This document shows, one piece after another, positions 52,364 to 60,657 of a stretch of DNA of 64,000 bases (its first letter is position 1; every line of letters begins with the position of its first letter). The stretch is from Bacteroidales bacterium (GTDB lineage: Bacteria > Bacteroidota > Bacteroidia > Bacteroidales > ML635J-15): contig JAGCDJ010000042.1 of the NCBI GenBank assembly GCA_017651185.1, positions 62,001 through 126,000 of the forward strand, read 5' to 3'. Under the pieces are notes generated by a model that saw nothing but the letters and a program-made list of their open reading frames with translations, did not search any database and was not told the DNA's origin. Made by a program: the position numbers and the translations under genes.

Positions 52364-53155
52364 CTATTTGTTGTTCAATCGCCTGTCGAGTTCCTGCGCA
52401 ACGAACGATGCTACATCGTCGGCGTAGCTATTTGCACCGAAACCAGCATCGTAACCGAGTTCCTGTGCAAGTTCGTGGCTTATACGCGGACCGCCGCAAA
52501 TGAGGATAACCTTGTCGCGCAGACCTTCTGCCTCAAGCATTTCGACAAGTTCTGTCATGTTCTTGATGTGAATGTCCTTCTGTGTTACTGTTTGCGAAAC
52601 AAGCAGAGCGTCGGCGTGCATTTCTATTGCCTTGGCGATGAATTCTTCGTTTGGCACCTGGCTTCCCATGTTAAGAGCCTCAAACATATCGTAACGCTCT
52701 ATGCCATAGTGACCAGCATAACCTTTCATATTCATTATGGCGTCGATGCCTACGGTGTGAGCATCGGTTCCGGTGCTTGCGCCAACGACAACTATCTTGC
52801 GTCCAATGTGTTCGCGGATGAAATCATCTGTTTCCTTCATGCCCATTACAGTCGATTCAACCTTAGGAACATGTATGTTGGTATAGTCAACGGTATGAGT
52901 GCTGCTTCCGTAGCAGTTGAAGAATGTGAAACCTTCGGTAAGTTCCTTTGAATAAACGACTAGCGGATTTTCGAACCCCATTTTCTTGAGGAGTTGCTTT
53001 GCGGCTTCTTCTGCTTCGGCACCAGCGGGTACAGGCAATGTGAAGCTTATCTGGGTTTTGCCGTCGTTCATTGTGTCGCCGTATGGCTTTATTTTCGTTA
53101 AGTCTAAGGTTTTGTCAAAATCCTTAGCTTCCATTGAGTATAGTCCTTCACTCAT
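52364..53155 (-). CDS. kamE: D-lysine 5,6-aminomutase beta subunit
   Basis: The 263 residues carry the cobalamin motif DAHTVG with His133, the base-off axial ligand, and Lys144, the residue that binds PLP in the Clostridium sticklandii enzyme; the numbering coincides. GASTGTDAHTVGIDA and GYAGHYGIERYDMFEALNMG are strongly conserved in this family. With KamD it moves an amino group in lysine or beta-lysine during lysine fermentation to acetate and butyrate. The catalytic alpha subunit gene kamD, normally next to it, is absent here. The upstream gene is ybjQ and downstream is rsgA. Confidence 0.9.
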   Translation of the reverse strand: MSEGLYSMEAKDFDKTLDLTKIKPYGDTMNDGKTQISFTLPVPAGAEAEEAAKQLLKKMGFENPLVVYSKELTEGFTFFNCYGSSTHTVDYTNIHVPKVESTVMGMKETDDFIREHIGRKIVVVGASTGTDAHTVGIDAIMNMKGYAGHYGIERYDMFEALNMGSQVPNEEFIAKAIEMHADALLVSQTVTQKDIHIKNMTELVEMLEAEGLRDKVILICGGPRISHELAQELGYDAGFGANSYADDVASFVAQELDRRLNNK

Positions 53156-53177
53156 TGCAAATCAATTTTAGAGGCGC

Positions 53178-53185
53178 AAAGATAC
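53178..53185 (-). promoter_or_regulatory. -7 box (TATCTTTG) of kamE
   Basis: It matches TAnnTTTG on the minus strand, 22 nt before the start at 53155, so kamE probably has its own promoter and may drive rsgA too. Confidence 0.5.
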
Positions 53186-53261
53186 AATTAATTTACGATT
53201 TATGAAATACGATTGGCGATTTAATTTTTAAAGGATGGCAGATATCAAATCTGCCCATACT

Positions 53262-53573
53262 TTATATGAATTTTACTGCTGTTCCGTAGGCAACTATTTC
53301 GGCAGCGCCTTCCATAACAGCAGATGTGCAATAGCGCATTCCGATAATTGCATCTGCACCAAGTGCTTCGGCTTCCTTTGTCATGCGTTCGGTTGCAATA
53401 CTGCGTGCTTCTATAAGCATATCGGTGTAACCTTGTATTTCGCCACCGACTATTGTTTTCAATCCTGCCAAAATGTCGCGTCCAATGTGTTTTGACTGTA
53501 CTACTGTTCCCTTTACTATTCCAAGAACTTCAAAGTTCTTTCCTGGAATTGTTTCAATACTTGCTAATAACAT
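53262..53573 (-). CDS. YbjQ/UPF0145 family protein
   Basis: The 103 residues match the small pentameric YbjQ fold: VLGIVKGTVVQSKHIGRDILAGLKTIVGGEI, GADAIIGMRY, VAYGTAVKF. Some members are annotated as heavy-metal-binding, without firm proof. It is transcribed after the esterase gene with a 22-nt gap. Confidence 0.88.
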   Translation of the reverse strand: MLLASIETIPGKNFEVLGIVKGTVVQSKHIGRDILAGLKTIVGGEIQGYTDMLIEARSIATERMTKEAEALGADAIIGMRYCTSAVMEGAAEIVAYGTAVKFI

Positions 53574-53595
53574 AACTTTATTTTTTAATGATTAA

Positions 53596-54354
53596 CTATT
53601 TTTGTTTTTCGAATATCCAGTTCAAATTGTTGTCGCTGAATGCGTTGGTGCATGTGGCGACATGGTCGCTTCCCTTTTCAACGATTAGGTTTGTCGTACC
53701 ACCGTATTTCTCGATTTCCTTTATGGTTGGCTTTACTGATGAAACTGTTGCTATATTGTCCTTTGTGCCGACTACGCAACAAAAAGGTGTCTTGGCGAGA
53801 TTTTTCGGATATACATTGCGTGGATACGAGGCGACAGCCATTGCTGCTGCAAAAGTGTCGGGATAATCGGAAACCATGCGCCAAACGCCAGCGCCACCGC
53901 TCGATGACCCCAAAATATACACTCGTTTGCTGTCGATGTCAGTGTTGTCGGCAATTAACTTGTCAATCAGTTGCTTTGCTGCTGAACTTGCCTTCGAGTC
54001 GCTGTCGTTCCAGAAGTGGTTTTTGTCGCATTGCGGGGCGACGACAATAGATTTTATGTTGTTGCGTTCCAAATAGTTTACAATGTTTCGTATCGCATGT
54101 CCGCGTATTTGCGACTTGTTGTCGTCTCCACGGTAAGAACTGCTGTGCAGGAATATAACTAATGCGGATTTACCATTTGCTGTACTGCACAGTTTTGCTT
54201 CGCGGTAGGGGAGTGTTAGGTTTTCGTTTGAAAATGAACGGAATGCAAACTTCCGATAGTATTCGGCATTGCCAGTAGTGTCGTAGTTCTGTTGCGAAAA
54301 AAGCGACAAAACTATGCTGAAAGTTGCAATGATGGTGGTTATAATCCTTCTCAT
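53596..54354 (-). CDS. Exported alpha/beta-hydrolase (esterase-like)
   Basis: The 252 residues have a signal peptide (about 1-20) and an alpha/beta-hydrolase fold: LVIFLHSSSYRG (oxyanion strand), nucleophile Ser in ILGSSSGGAGVW, an Asp near VVGTKDN and the catalytic His in KGSDHVATC. It resembles secreted dienelactone-hydrolase or PHB-depolymerase-type esterases; the substrate is unknown. Its ATG overlaps the ispE stop (ATGA). Confidence 0.83.
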   Translation of the reverse strand: MRRIITTIIATFSIVLSLFSQQNYDTTGNAEYYRKFAFRSFSNENLTLPYREAKLCSTANGKSALVIFLHSSSYRGDDNKSQIRGHAIRNIVNYLERNNIKSIVVAPQCDKNHFWNDSDSKASSAAKQLIDKLIADNTDIDSKRVYILGSSSGGAGVWRMVSDYPDTFAAAMAVASYPRNVYPKNLAKTPFCCVVGTKDNIATVSSVKPTIKEIEKYGGTTNLIVEKGSDHVATCTNAFSDNNLNWIFEKQK

Positions 54355-55169
54355 TTCAGTTCGATAAATTCAATTTTGCAGTTTGGAATTTCAAACTTTT
54401 GTGGTTTTGCCTCAAAAATACCATACATTGTTGACCCTGACCCTGACATTTGGGCAAAAACTGCTCCATTTTCGTATAGTTTGCGTTTGATATCGGCAAG
54501 CATTGGGTTTTCGGCAAAAACTGTTGGTTCAAAGTCGTTCTTTATGCGGTCTTTCCATTGTTGCAACGGAAGTTTTACCGATTCTTCGAGACGAAATAGA
54601 GGTTCTGCCGGGTGGCACTTGGCGTATGCTTTTGCTGTGTTTACCGAAATTGGAGGAAGAACAATAGCGAGTGTTTTGCCTGTCAGGCATAATTCCGTTT
54701 CGTGAAAAATATTTCCTGTTCCTTCGGCTAACATAGGTCGATTGTGTATGAAAAACGCGCAGTCGGCACCTAGTCGTGATGCGTATGCAAGCATTTGTTC
54801 CACAGATAGTTTTAGAGAAAACATGTCGTTTAGCATCTTTATTGTGAATGCTGCATCCGACGAACCTGCACCCAAACCGCTTCCGAAAGGTATGTGCTTG
54901 TAAAGCACAAATTTAACTGGTGGTAAGTCGAAATCGTCCTTTAGCATTTTGTATGCCTTGTAGCAGAGGTTTTTTTCAATTTCGCAGTCTATCTTTATGC
55001 CTCGGTTGTCGAAAATGAATTTTTCTGACGGCATTATTTCCATTGCATCGGTTATGTTTATCGGGTAAAATACGGTGCAAATGTCGTGGTAACCATCGTT
55101 GCGTCGGCCAACTATGTCAAGTCCGATGTTTATTTTTGCGTTAGGGAAAGATATAGTCTTGTCTATCAT
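54351..55169 (-). CDS. ispE: 4-diphosphocytidyl-2-C-methyl-D-erythritol kinase
   Basis: The 272 residues are a GHMP kinase: FPNAKINIGLDIVGRRNDGYHDI at the N-terminus, ATP loop PFGSGLGAGSSDAAF and the C-terminal MSGSGSTMYGIF. It phosphorylates CDP-methylerythritol in the MEP isoprenoid pathway. ATG 55169 overlaps the dnaG stop by 4 nt. Confidence 0.95.
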   Translation of the reverse strand: MIDKTISFPNAKINIGLDIVGRRNDGYHDICTVFYPINITDAMEIMPSEKFIFDNRGIKIDCEIEKNLCYKAYKMLKDDFDLPPVKFVLYKHIPFGSGLGAGSSDAAFTIKMLNDMFSLKLSVEQMLAYASRLGADCAFFIHNRPMLAEGTGNIFHETELCLTGKTLAIVLPPISVNTAKAYAKCHPAEPLFRLEESVKLPLQQWKDRIKNDFEPTVFAENPMLADIKRKLYENGAVFAQMSGSGSTMYGIFEAKPQKFEIPNCKIEFIELK

Positions 55170-57238
55170 ATTGTTACTCGTCCTTGTGTGATTGACAAAT
55201 CCTTTATTTCCTGCGTTATAGCATTTATTTTTTTTAGGATTTCAATTGTTTTGTTGTCGTTTTCGGCAGATTCTTTTTTGAGCATCTCTATTTCTTCTGA
55301 TTGGTTTTCGTCTTCCGAATTCCAGTTTGCTTCGAGGGTTGCTAGTTTCGACTTGAGTTTCTTCCCCGTCTCCATCTGTGCCTTAAGTTCTGCAGAAAGT
55401 CGCTTCTTTTCATCCTTTCTTATTTCGAGGACGTATTTTCTATAAACATCGGTGATTATTTCACCTAATTTATTTTCTTCCTTGTAGTATGTAGAACCAT
55501 GCTTTTCCCACATTTTGCTTAATTCGTAGGATGATGCGCAAGCGTCTGCTGCCACGCTGCTTATTGCTGGGTCGGGACTATTGATGAACTCCTTTTCGGA
55601 AATATCACGTCCATTTATGACTGCGTTAATTATTTCCTTGAAAATCTGTTGGTTTACTTTGTTTCGAAGTTCCGTTATGTTTGCCTTTAGCATTAGTGCT
55701 ACAAGAAGTTCTGCTGCTTTCAGTCGTTGTGGATTTTCGCGGTTGTGGTCCAGAGGATTGTTTATTTCCTTGTTGCCGTACAGAAGCAAAATCCTGATTA
55801 TTTCATGCTCTTTCGACAAGAATCCGATTTCCTTGTTGCCTGTCGCTGTTGGAACTTGTTTCGGTTCTGGCAATTTCGGTTCTGGTTTTGATGGGAATGT
55901 CTGTCCTGTTGGACTTTTCCCATCCATTATTTTTTTTCTGCGGATTTTCATCAGTTCGGAATATAGCGTATTCTCGTCAATTTCAAGGATTTTGCTACAT
56001 TCTTGTAGGTAAACTGTCTGTTTTATCTGGTCTTCGATAACAGAAATAGTCCTTACTATGTCGGTTATCATTGCTGCACGCTTCAGCGGGTCTTTGTCGG
56101 CTTCTGTTTTCGACAGCCGGGTCTTGAATCTAATGAAGTCCTCCTCGTGGGTATTGAGGTATTCAATTGTCTTTTCGCTACCGTATTTCTTTGCAAAAGA
56201 GTCGGGATCTTCGCCATCGGGAAGCAATAGTACCCTGACATTAAGTCCTTGTGCAAGAAGCATGTCGATGCCTCGTATGGATGCGTGTATTCCAGCACTG
56301 TCACCATCGTACAGAACCGTTATGTCGTCGGTTAGACGATGGATAATTCGAATCTGGTCTTCGGTTAAAGATGTTCCCGATGATGCCACGACATTGTGTA
56401 CCCCTGCCATATATAGCGAGATTACATCGGCATAACCTTCGACAAGGTAGCATTTTTTCTGCCTTACAATTTCGGTACGTGCCTGGTATAAACCATATAA
56501 GGTTTTGCTTTTGTTGTATATTTCCGATTCGGGCGAATTGACATATTTTGCAGTTTTTTCTGCCGTCTTGAGTATTCGTCCGCCAAATCCTATGACTTGT
56601 CCCGAAATGCTGTAGACAGGGAACATGACTCTGCCGAAGAAGCGGTCGTATCGCCGTTTTGTTTCCTCGTTGACTATGGTAAGTCCTGTGCGGGTCATGA
56701 AGTCGAGTTTGTAGCCGTCTCTCAGCGCCTGTTCTGTGAATGCATCGCGTTTTTCAAGGCTGTAGCCAAGTCCAAAGGTTTTTATTGCTTCATCGGTAAA
56801 TCCACGTTCGCGGAAATATGAAAGTCCTATTGCTATGCCTTCGGGGTCGTTTAGCAGGTTGTTTTGGAAGTATTTTGCTGCATATTCGTTGAGCATGCGC
56901 ATACTTTCGCGGTCATCGTTCTGCTGTTGCTCTTCGGGCGACAATTCCTTTTCTACGACTTCGATGCCATATTTTCTTGCGATGTATTTCAGTGCCTCGG
57001 GGTAGGTCATCTGCTCGTGCTCCATGACAAATCCGACTGCATTTCCAGATTTGCCGCAACCGAAGCATTTGTAAATTCCCTTTGCCGGACTTACTATGAA
57101 AGATGGAGTTTTTTCGTTGTGGAACGGACAGCAACCTATGTAGTTTACTCCGCGTTTCTTTATGCTCACGAAGTCCTGAACCACCTCGGCAATGTCGGCG
57201 GCGTCCATTATTCGGTCTATGGTAGTGCGGTCTATCAT
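55166..57238 (-). CDS. dnaG: DNA primase
   Basis: The 690 residues have the CHC2 zinc finger (CPFHNEKTPSF...KCFGCGKSG, about 37-63), the RNA polymerase core and a TOPRIM domain (EGYADVISLYMAG; LYDGDSAG), then a helicase-binding C-terminal region with a charged coiled coil (about 600-680). It makes RNA primers at the fork. The length is in the normal range for Bacteroidetes. It is translationally coupled to ispE. Confidence 0.95.
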   Translation of the reverse strand: MIDRTTIDRIMDAADIAEVVQDFVSIKKRGVNYIGCCPFHNEKTPSFIVSPAKGIYKCFGCGKSGNAVGFVMEHEQMTYPEALKYIARKYGIEVVEKELSPEEQQQNDDRESMRMLNEYAAKYFQNNLLNDPEGIAIGLSYFRERGFTDEAIKTFGLGYSLEKRDAFTEQALRDGYKLDFMTRTGLTIVNEETKRRYDRFFGRVMFPVYSISGQVIGFGGRILKTAEKTAKYVNSPESEIYNKSKTLYGLYQARTEIVRQKKCYLVEGYADVISLYMAGVHNVVASSGTSLTEDQIRIIHRLTDDITVLYDGDSAGIHASIRGIDMLLAQGLNVRVLLLPDGEDPDSFAKKYGSEKTIEYLNTHEEDFIRFKTRLSKTEADKDPLKRAAMITDIVRTISVIEDQIKQTVYLQECSKILEIDENTLYSELMKIRRKKIMDGKSPTGQTFPSKPEPKLPEPKQVPTATGNKEIGFLSKEHEIIRILLLYGNKEINNPLDHNRENPQRLKAAELLVALMLKANITELRNKVNQQIFKEIINAVINGRDISEKEFINSPDPAISSVAADACASSYELSKMWEKHGSTYYKEENKLGEIITDVYRKYVLEIRKDEKKRLSAELKAQMETGKKLKSKLATLEANWNSEDENQSEEIEMLKKESAENDNKTIEILKKINAITQEIKDLSITQGRVTI

Positions 57239-57246
57239 TCCAAACT

Positions 57247-57254
57247 CAAATTTA
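57247..57254 (-). promoter_or_regulatory. -7 box (TAAATTTG) very close to the dnaG start
   Basis: It matches TAnnTTTG on the minus strand, but only 8 nt lie between the box and ATG 57238, which would make the transcript leaderless or nearly so. It may be chance in AT-rich DNA. Confidence 0.35.
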
Positions 57255-57332
57255 GCGATTGCAAAATTAAACTAAAAAACGGTACCGTTTGAAATTAGTT
57301 ATTCACAATTTGGCGATGGGCGATGGACTGGT

Positions 57333-58250
57333 TTATTTCATTAATTCCAAAATCCTGCCGATTTTTTCCTCCATGCTTAAATTTCCATCAAACCAATGTA
57401 TTTCTATGCCGTCGCGCTCCATCTTGCGGAACCATGTCATCTGGCGTTTTGCGAAACGATGGATGGAGGTATTCAGTTGCTCAAACATTTCGTCGTAACT
57501 GATTTTGCCTTGCAGATACCAAGCCAAGTACTTGTATTCCAGTCCGTAATATTCCAGACTTTCGTACGAAATGCCGTTTTTTACCAGCCGTTCCACTTCT
57601 TCGACCATTCCGTTTTCGAGGCGTTGTTTCAGTCGGGCTGTGATGCGGTCGCGGCGTTGTTCGCGGTCGAACAATATGCCGATGTTTAGCGAGTTTAGGT
57701 TTCGATTGCTAGTGGTGCAAAGAGGATTGCGCTTTGTGTATTCGGCAATCTCTATGGCACGGATTGCGCGCTTTGCGGTATCGTAGTCGCTGTTGTTGTT
57801 CAAAGGTTTGTATGTGCGTAGAATGATTTCAAGTTCTTCAAGCGATTTGTTTTCCAATGATTTACGCAGGTTGCTGTCTTCGGGGACATTCGGAAGATTG
57901 TAGTTTTTGAGAACTGATTCTATGTAAAGTCCTGTTCCTCCGCACAATACAGGAATCATTCCGCGTGAACGAATGTCGTCGTAGGCTTTGAAAAAGTCGC
58001 TCTGGTACTCAAAGACATTGTATTTTTCACCTGCATCAAGGATGTCAATGAGGTGGTAGGGGATAAGTGTACCGTCAATGGTGTATTCCTCAATATCCTT
58101 GCCTGTTCCTAAATCCATGCCTCGGTATACCTGACGGCTGTCGGCGCTGATGATTTCTGTTCCGATGGCTTTTGCAAGGTGTACGGCAACGCCAGTTTTT
58201 CCGCCCGCCGTTGCGCCCATTATGCTGATGAGGTTGTATTTAGTTTCCAC
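57333..58250 (-). CDS. miaA: tRNA dimethylallyltransferase
   Basis: The 305 residues have P-loop GATAGGKTGVAVHLA, the substrate motif SADSRQVYRGMDLGTGK and GGTGLYIESVL. RAIRAIEIAEYTKRN and FAKRQMTWFRK are the usual tRNA-contacting segments. It adds an isopentenyl group to A37 of tRNAs reading UNN codons. It starts 2 nt after the stop of the AAA gene. Confidence 0.94.
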   Translation of the reverse strand: METKYNLISIMGATAGGKTGVAVHLAKAIGTEIISADSRQVYRGMDLGTGKDIEEYTIDGTLIPYHLIDILDAGEKYNVFEYQSDFFKAYDDIRSRGMIPVLCGGTGLYIESVLKNYNLPNVPEDSNLRKSLENKSLEELEIILRTYKPLNNNSDYDTAKRAIRAIEIAEYTKRNPLCTTSNRNLNSLNIGILFDREQRRDRITARLKQRLENGMVEEVERLVKNGISYESLEYYGLEYKYLAWYLQGKISYDEMFEQLNTSIHRFAKRQMTWFRKMERDGIEIHWFDGNLSMEEKIGRILELMK

Positions 58251-58252
58251 GA

Positions 58253-59395
58253 TTACTTAATGTTCAAATAGTTAATATATCCATTCTCGTTGGATGTTAG
58301 TTCTTCGTCTCCTGCATATATGATTTGCGACGATATAAGGTCCTTGCCGATAAGTTTACGGAAATAGTCTAGGTTCTTGTAAAAATCGGTATTTATTATC
58401 TGTGCAGATTTGATTTCGTATGCTTTCAACTGCAATCCATCTTCCTGTATTACATCAACTTCGTGTTGAGATTTGTCGCGATAGAAAAACAAGTTGTTGT
58501 CGGTTCCTTTGTTGTATATGTTTTTTATCATATCCCCAACAACCATATTTTCAAAGATTTCTCCTCTAAGCGGATGTGTGTTAAGTTGCTCTGTGGTACG
58601 AATGCCTAACAGATAGCATACTAGCCCCGAATCGTAGAAATATATTTTTGCTTTTTTTGTCAGACGTTTGCCGATGTTGCGGTAAAAAGGTCTCAAATGG
58701 AAAATTATATATGAAGCTTCGAGTACATTAATCCACGACTGTATTGTGTGTATTGATACTCCTATTTCATTTGACAGTCCGGAGGCGTTGAATTCCGTAC
58801 CTACGCGCGCAGCACAAAGAACAACGAATCGTCTGAATTCATCCATATTCTTGATGTTCATAATCTGCATGATGTCGCGCTGCAAATATGTATTGTAATA
58901 TTGTCGATATGCGTCTTGGGGCGGAATCTCCTTTGCTATAACTCCCGGATAGAAACCTCTTAGCATAATATTATCTGTACCTATGGATTTGTCGTTGTCT
59001 GTTAGTTCGGAAAATGATAGAGGAAGTAGTGTTAAAAGGGCGGCGCGTCCTGCCAGCGATTGTGTTATGTTCTGCATCAATGAAAAATTGTTGCTTCCAG
59101 TGATAATGTAATGCAGGTCAGGATTTTCGTCAACCATTACCTGGATTATGGAAAAAATCTCAGGCATATTTTGTGCTTCGTCAATAATAAGACACCCTTT
59201 CCCGATTAAAAATTCTTTTCGTCTGACAGCAAATTCATCGCGAACAATTTCATCTTCAAGGTTGATGTATGAATAGTCTGGAAAAGCCATTTTGCAAAGA
59301 GTAGTCTTGCCTGATTGGCGAGGCCCTGTCAGTACAAGCACTTGAAAGTAGTTGCTTAATCGCAAAAGTTCTGTTTGTAAGTCTCTGTTATACAT
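58253..59395 (-). CDS. AAA ATPase with DUF4143 domain
   Basis: The 380 residues start at ATG 59395 (MYNRDLQTELLRLS); the longer ORF begins with TTG inside the promoter. P-loop GPRQSGKTT and Walker B CLIIDEAQNMPEIF are followed by ITGSNNFSL and the C-terminal DUF4143 nuclease-like domain (FFYRDKSQHEVDVIQ). The family is common in anaerobes, often as many paralogues. The role is unknown, with suggestions of mobile or toxin-antitoxin-like behaviour. It lies 2 nt upstream of miaA. Confidence 0.85.
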   Translation of the reverse strand: MYNRDLQTELLRLSNYFQVLVLTGPRQSGKTTLCKMAFPDYSYINLEDEIVRDEFAVRRKEFLIGKGCLIIDEAQNMPEIFSIIQVMVDENPDLHYIITGSNNFSLMQNITQSLAGRAALLTLLPLSFSELTDNDKSIGTDNIMLRGFYPGVIAKEIPPQDAYRQYYNTYLQRDIMQIMNIKNMDEFRRFVVLCAARVGTEFNASGLSNEIGVSIHTIQSWINVLEASYIIFHLRPFYRNIGKRLTKKAKIYFYDSGLVCYLLGIRTTEQLNTHPLRGEIFENMVVGDMIKNIYNKGTDNNLFFYRDKSQHEVDVIQEDGLQLKAYEIKSAQIINTDFYKNLDYFRKLIGKDLISSQIIYAGDEELTSNENGYINYLNIK

Positions 59396-59443
59396 GTGTT
59401 TATGTGTTTGTTTGTCAAAATTGAAGTATAACTTCACTTTTGG

Positions 59444-59477
59444 CAAAAGTACAAAATTAAAATGTAACTATAACAAA
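59444..59477 (-). promoter_or_regulatory. Promoter of the AAA/DUF4143 gene
   Basis: Minus-strand TACTTTTG (59444-59451) with TTTG at 59474-59477 (22-nt spacer), 48 nt before ATG 59395. It rules out the upstream TTG start. Confidence 0.55.
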
Positions 59478-59543
59478 ACCGAAAATTATTTTTTACATTT
59501 ACCAATTAATTTGATATAATTGCAATTTAAATGAATTTTTAGT

Positions 59544-60518
59544 ATGAAAAAATCGATTTTCTTATTGTTCGCAATCGTTTCCGCAGCGGGAATGATTGCG
59601 ATTAGCGGATGCGATAGACCAGAAACTTACACGGTTACTTTCAATCCCAACGGCGGTACAGGCACGATGCAGCCCCAGACCTTTACCGAGGGCGAGGCAC
59701 AGGCACTTACGCGCAATGCCTTTACCTACGACGGCTACACTTTTACGGGCTGGAATACCGTGCAGGGCGGCAGCGGTGCTTCTTATCCCGATGGATATAC
59801 CCTGACCGCAACCGCCGATATGACCTTGTACGCGCAGTGGACAAGCAATGGCACAAATCCGACACCAAGTCCAAGTCCTACACCTGGACCAGCGTCCCCA
59901 AACACCCTTAACGGACACGAGTTTGTTGACCTCGGTTTGCCAAGTGGACTATTGTGGGCTACCTGTAATGTGGGTGCAAATACGCCAGAAGAATACGGCG
60001 ACTACTTTGCTTGGGGCGAAACCGCACCCAAGGAAACCTATAGTTGGAGTACCTATAGATATTGTAATGGTGGAGATGGATACAATACACTCACCAAGTA
60101 TTGCAACAATGCCGAATATGGCAACAACGGCTTTACCGACAACTTGACCACCCTTGAAGCAAGCGATGATGCCGCCACCGCTAACTGGGGAGCAGGCTGG
60201 CGTATGCCGACAAGAGAAGAAATGCAGGAGTTGTTTGATAATTGCACTCACGAGTGGACAACACAAAACGGTGTAAGCGGACGATTGTTCACTGGACCTA
60301 ACGGCAATTCAATCTTCCTGGCCGCTGCCGGCTACCGCGTCGATAGTGGCCTCGACAATGCCGGGTCCTACGGCCTCTACTGGTCGTTGTCGCTCTATAC
60401 GGGCAGCCCTTACGGCGCGTGGCACCTCTACTTCTATTCGGGCACTTACGACATGAACGGCACTTACCGCTGCCTCGGGCTATCCGTGCGGCCCGTGTGC
60501 GTGTCGGTCCAGAACTAA
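59544..60518 (+). CDS. Surface lipoprotein with InlB repeat and DGR-like variable C-type-lectin domain
   Basis: The 324 residues begin with a lipoprotein signal (IAISGC, Cys23). Residues about 27-100 are an InlB B-repeat (YTVTFNPNGGTGTM...GYTFTGWNT...TLYAQW). A Pro/Ser/Thr linker (about 101-118) joins a C-terminal FISUMP/C-type-lectin-like domain (HEFVDLGLPSGLLWATCNVG, YFAWGETAPKE, WRMPTREEM). From residue 263 the DNA turns GC-rich and A-poor, and codons at exposed positions are mostly NNC/NNT, between constant words WS, LYF-S and SVRPV. This matches variable regions of DGR target proteins. No reverse transcriptase is in the window. It likely binds a ligand at the cell surface. Confidence 0.85.
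   Translation: MKKSIFLLFAIVSAAGMIAISGCDRPETYTVTFNPNGGTGTMQPQTFTEGEAQALTRNAFTYDGYTFTGWNTVQGGSGASYPDGYTLTATADMTLYAQWTSNGTNPTPSPSPTPGPASPNTLNGHEFVDLGLPSGLLWATCNVGANTPEEYGDYFAWGETAPKETYSWSTYRYCNGGDGYNTLTKYCNNAEYGNNGFTDNLTTLEASDDAATANWGAGWRMPTREEMQELFDNCTHEWTTQNGVSGRLFTGPNGNSIFLAAAGYRVDSGLDNAGSYGLYWSLSLYTGSPYGAWHLYFYSGTYDMNGTYRCLGLSVRPVCVSVQN
60330..60497 (+). other. Putative DGR variable region (VR)
   Basis: It runs from GYR (residue 263) to SVRPV (residue 318). By eye I count about 27 A in the last ~187 coding bases, far below the surrounding gene. Codons such as TAC, CTC, GAC, CAC, TTC, GGC, TGC occupy positions that are Asn (AAC) in template-like versions of this domain. The G/C-rich TCCGTGCGGCCCGTG at the end would suit an initiation-of-mutagenic-homing site. 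Confidence 0.6.
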
Positions 60519-60551
60519 ATGGATTTACGAATTACGATTATAGATTTACGG

Positions 60552-60582
60552 CAGTCGGCTTTGTTCGGCTGCTGTTTTTTTT
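60552..60582 (+). terminator. Intrinsic terminator of the DGR-like target gene
   Basis: CAGTCG pairs with CGGCTG (one G-T pair) around GCTTTGTT and is followed by CTGTTTTTTTT, 34 nt after the stop. Confidence 0.65.
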
Positions 60583-60621
60583 GTTCAACAGCATTGCGTT
60601 AAAATCTTTGTGAGCAGGTTG

Positions 60622-60651
60622 TTTGTCGGTGTGCGCCTTTCCGTATTTTTG
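60622..60651 (+). promoter_or_regulatory. Promoter of the amidase gene
   Basis: TTTG (60622-60625) and TATTTTTG (60644-60651) are 18 nt apart. Only 6 nt separate the -7 box from ATG 60658, so the transcript should be leaderless or nearly so. Confidence 0.6.
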
Positions 60652-60657
60652 CACTCG

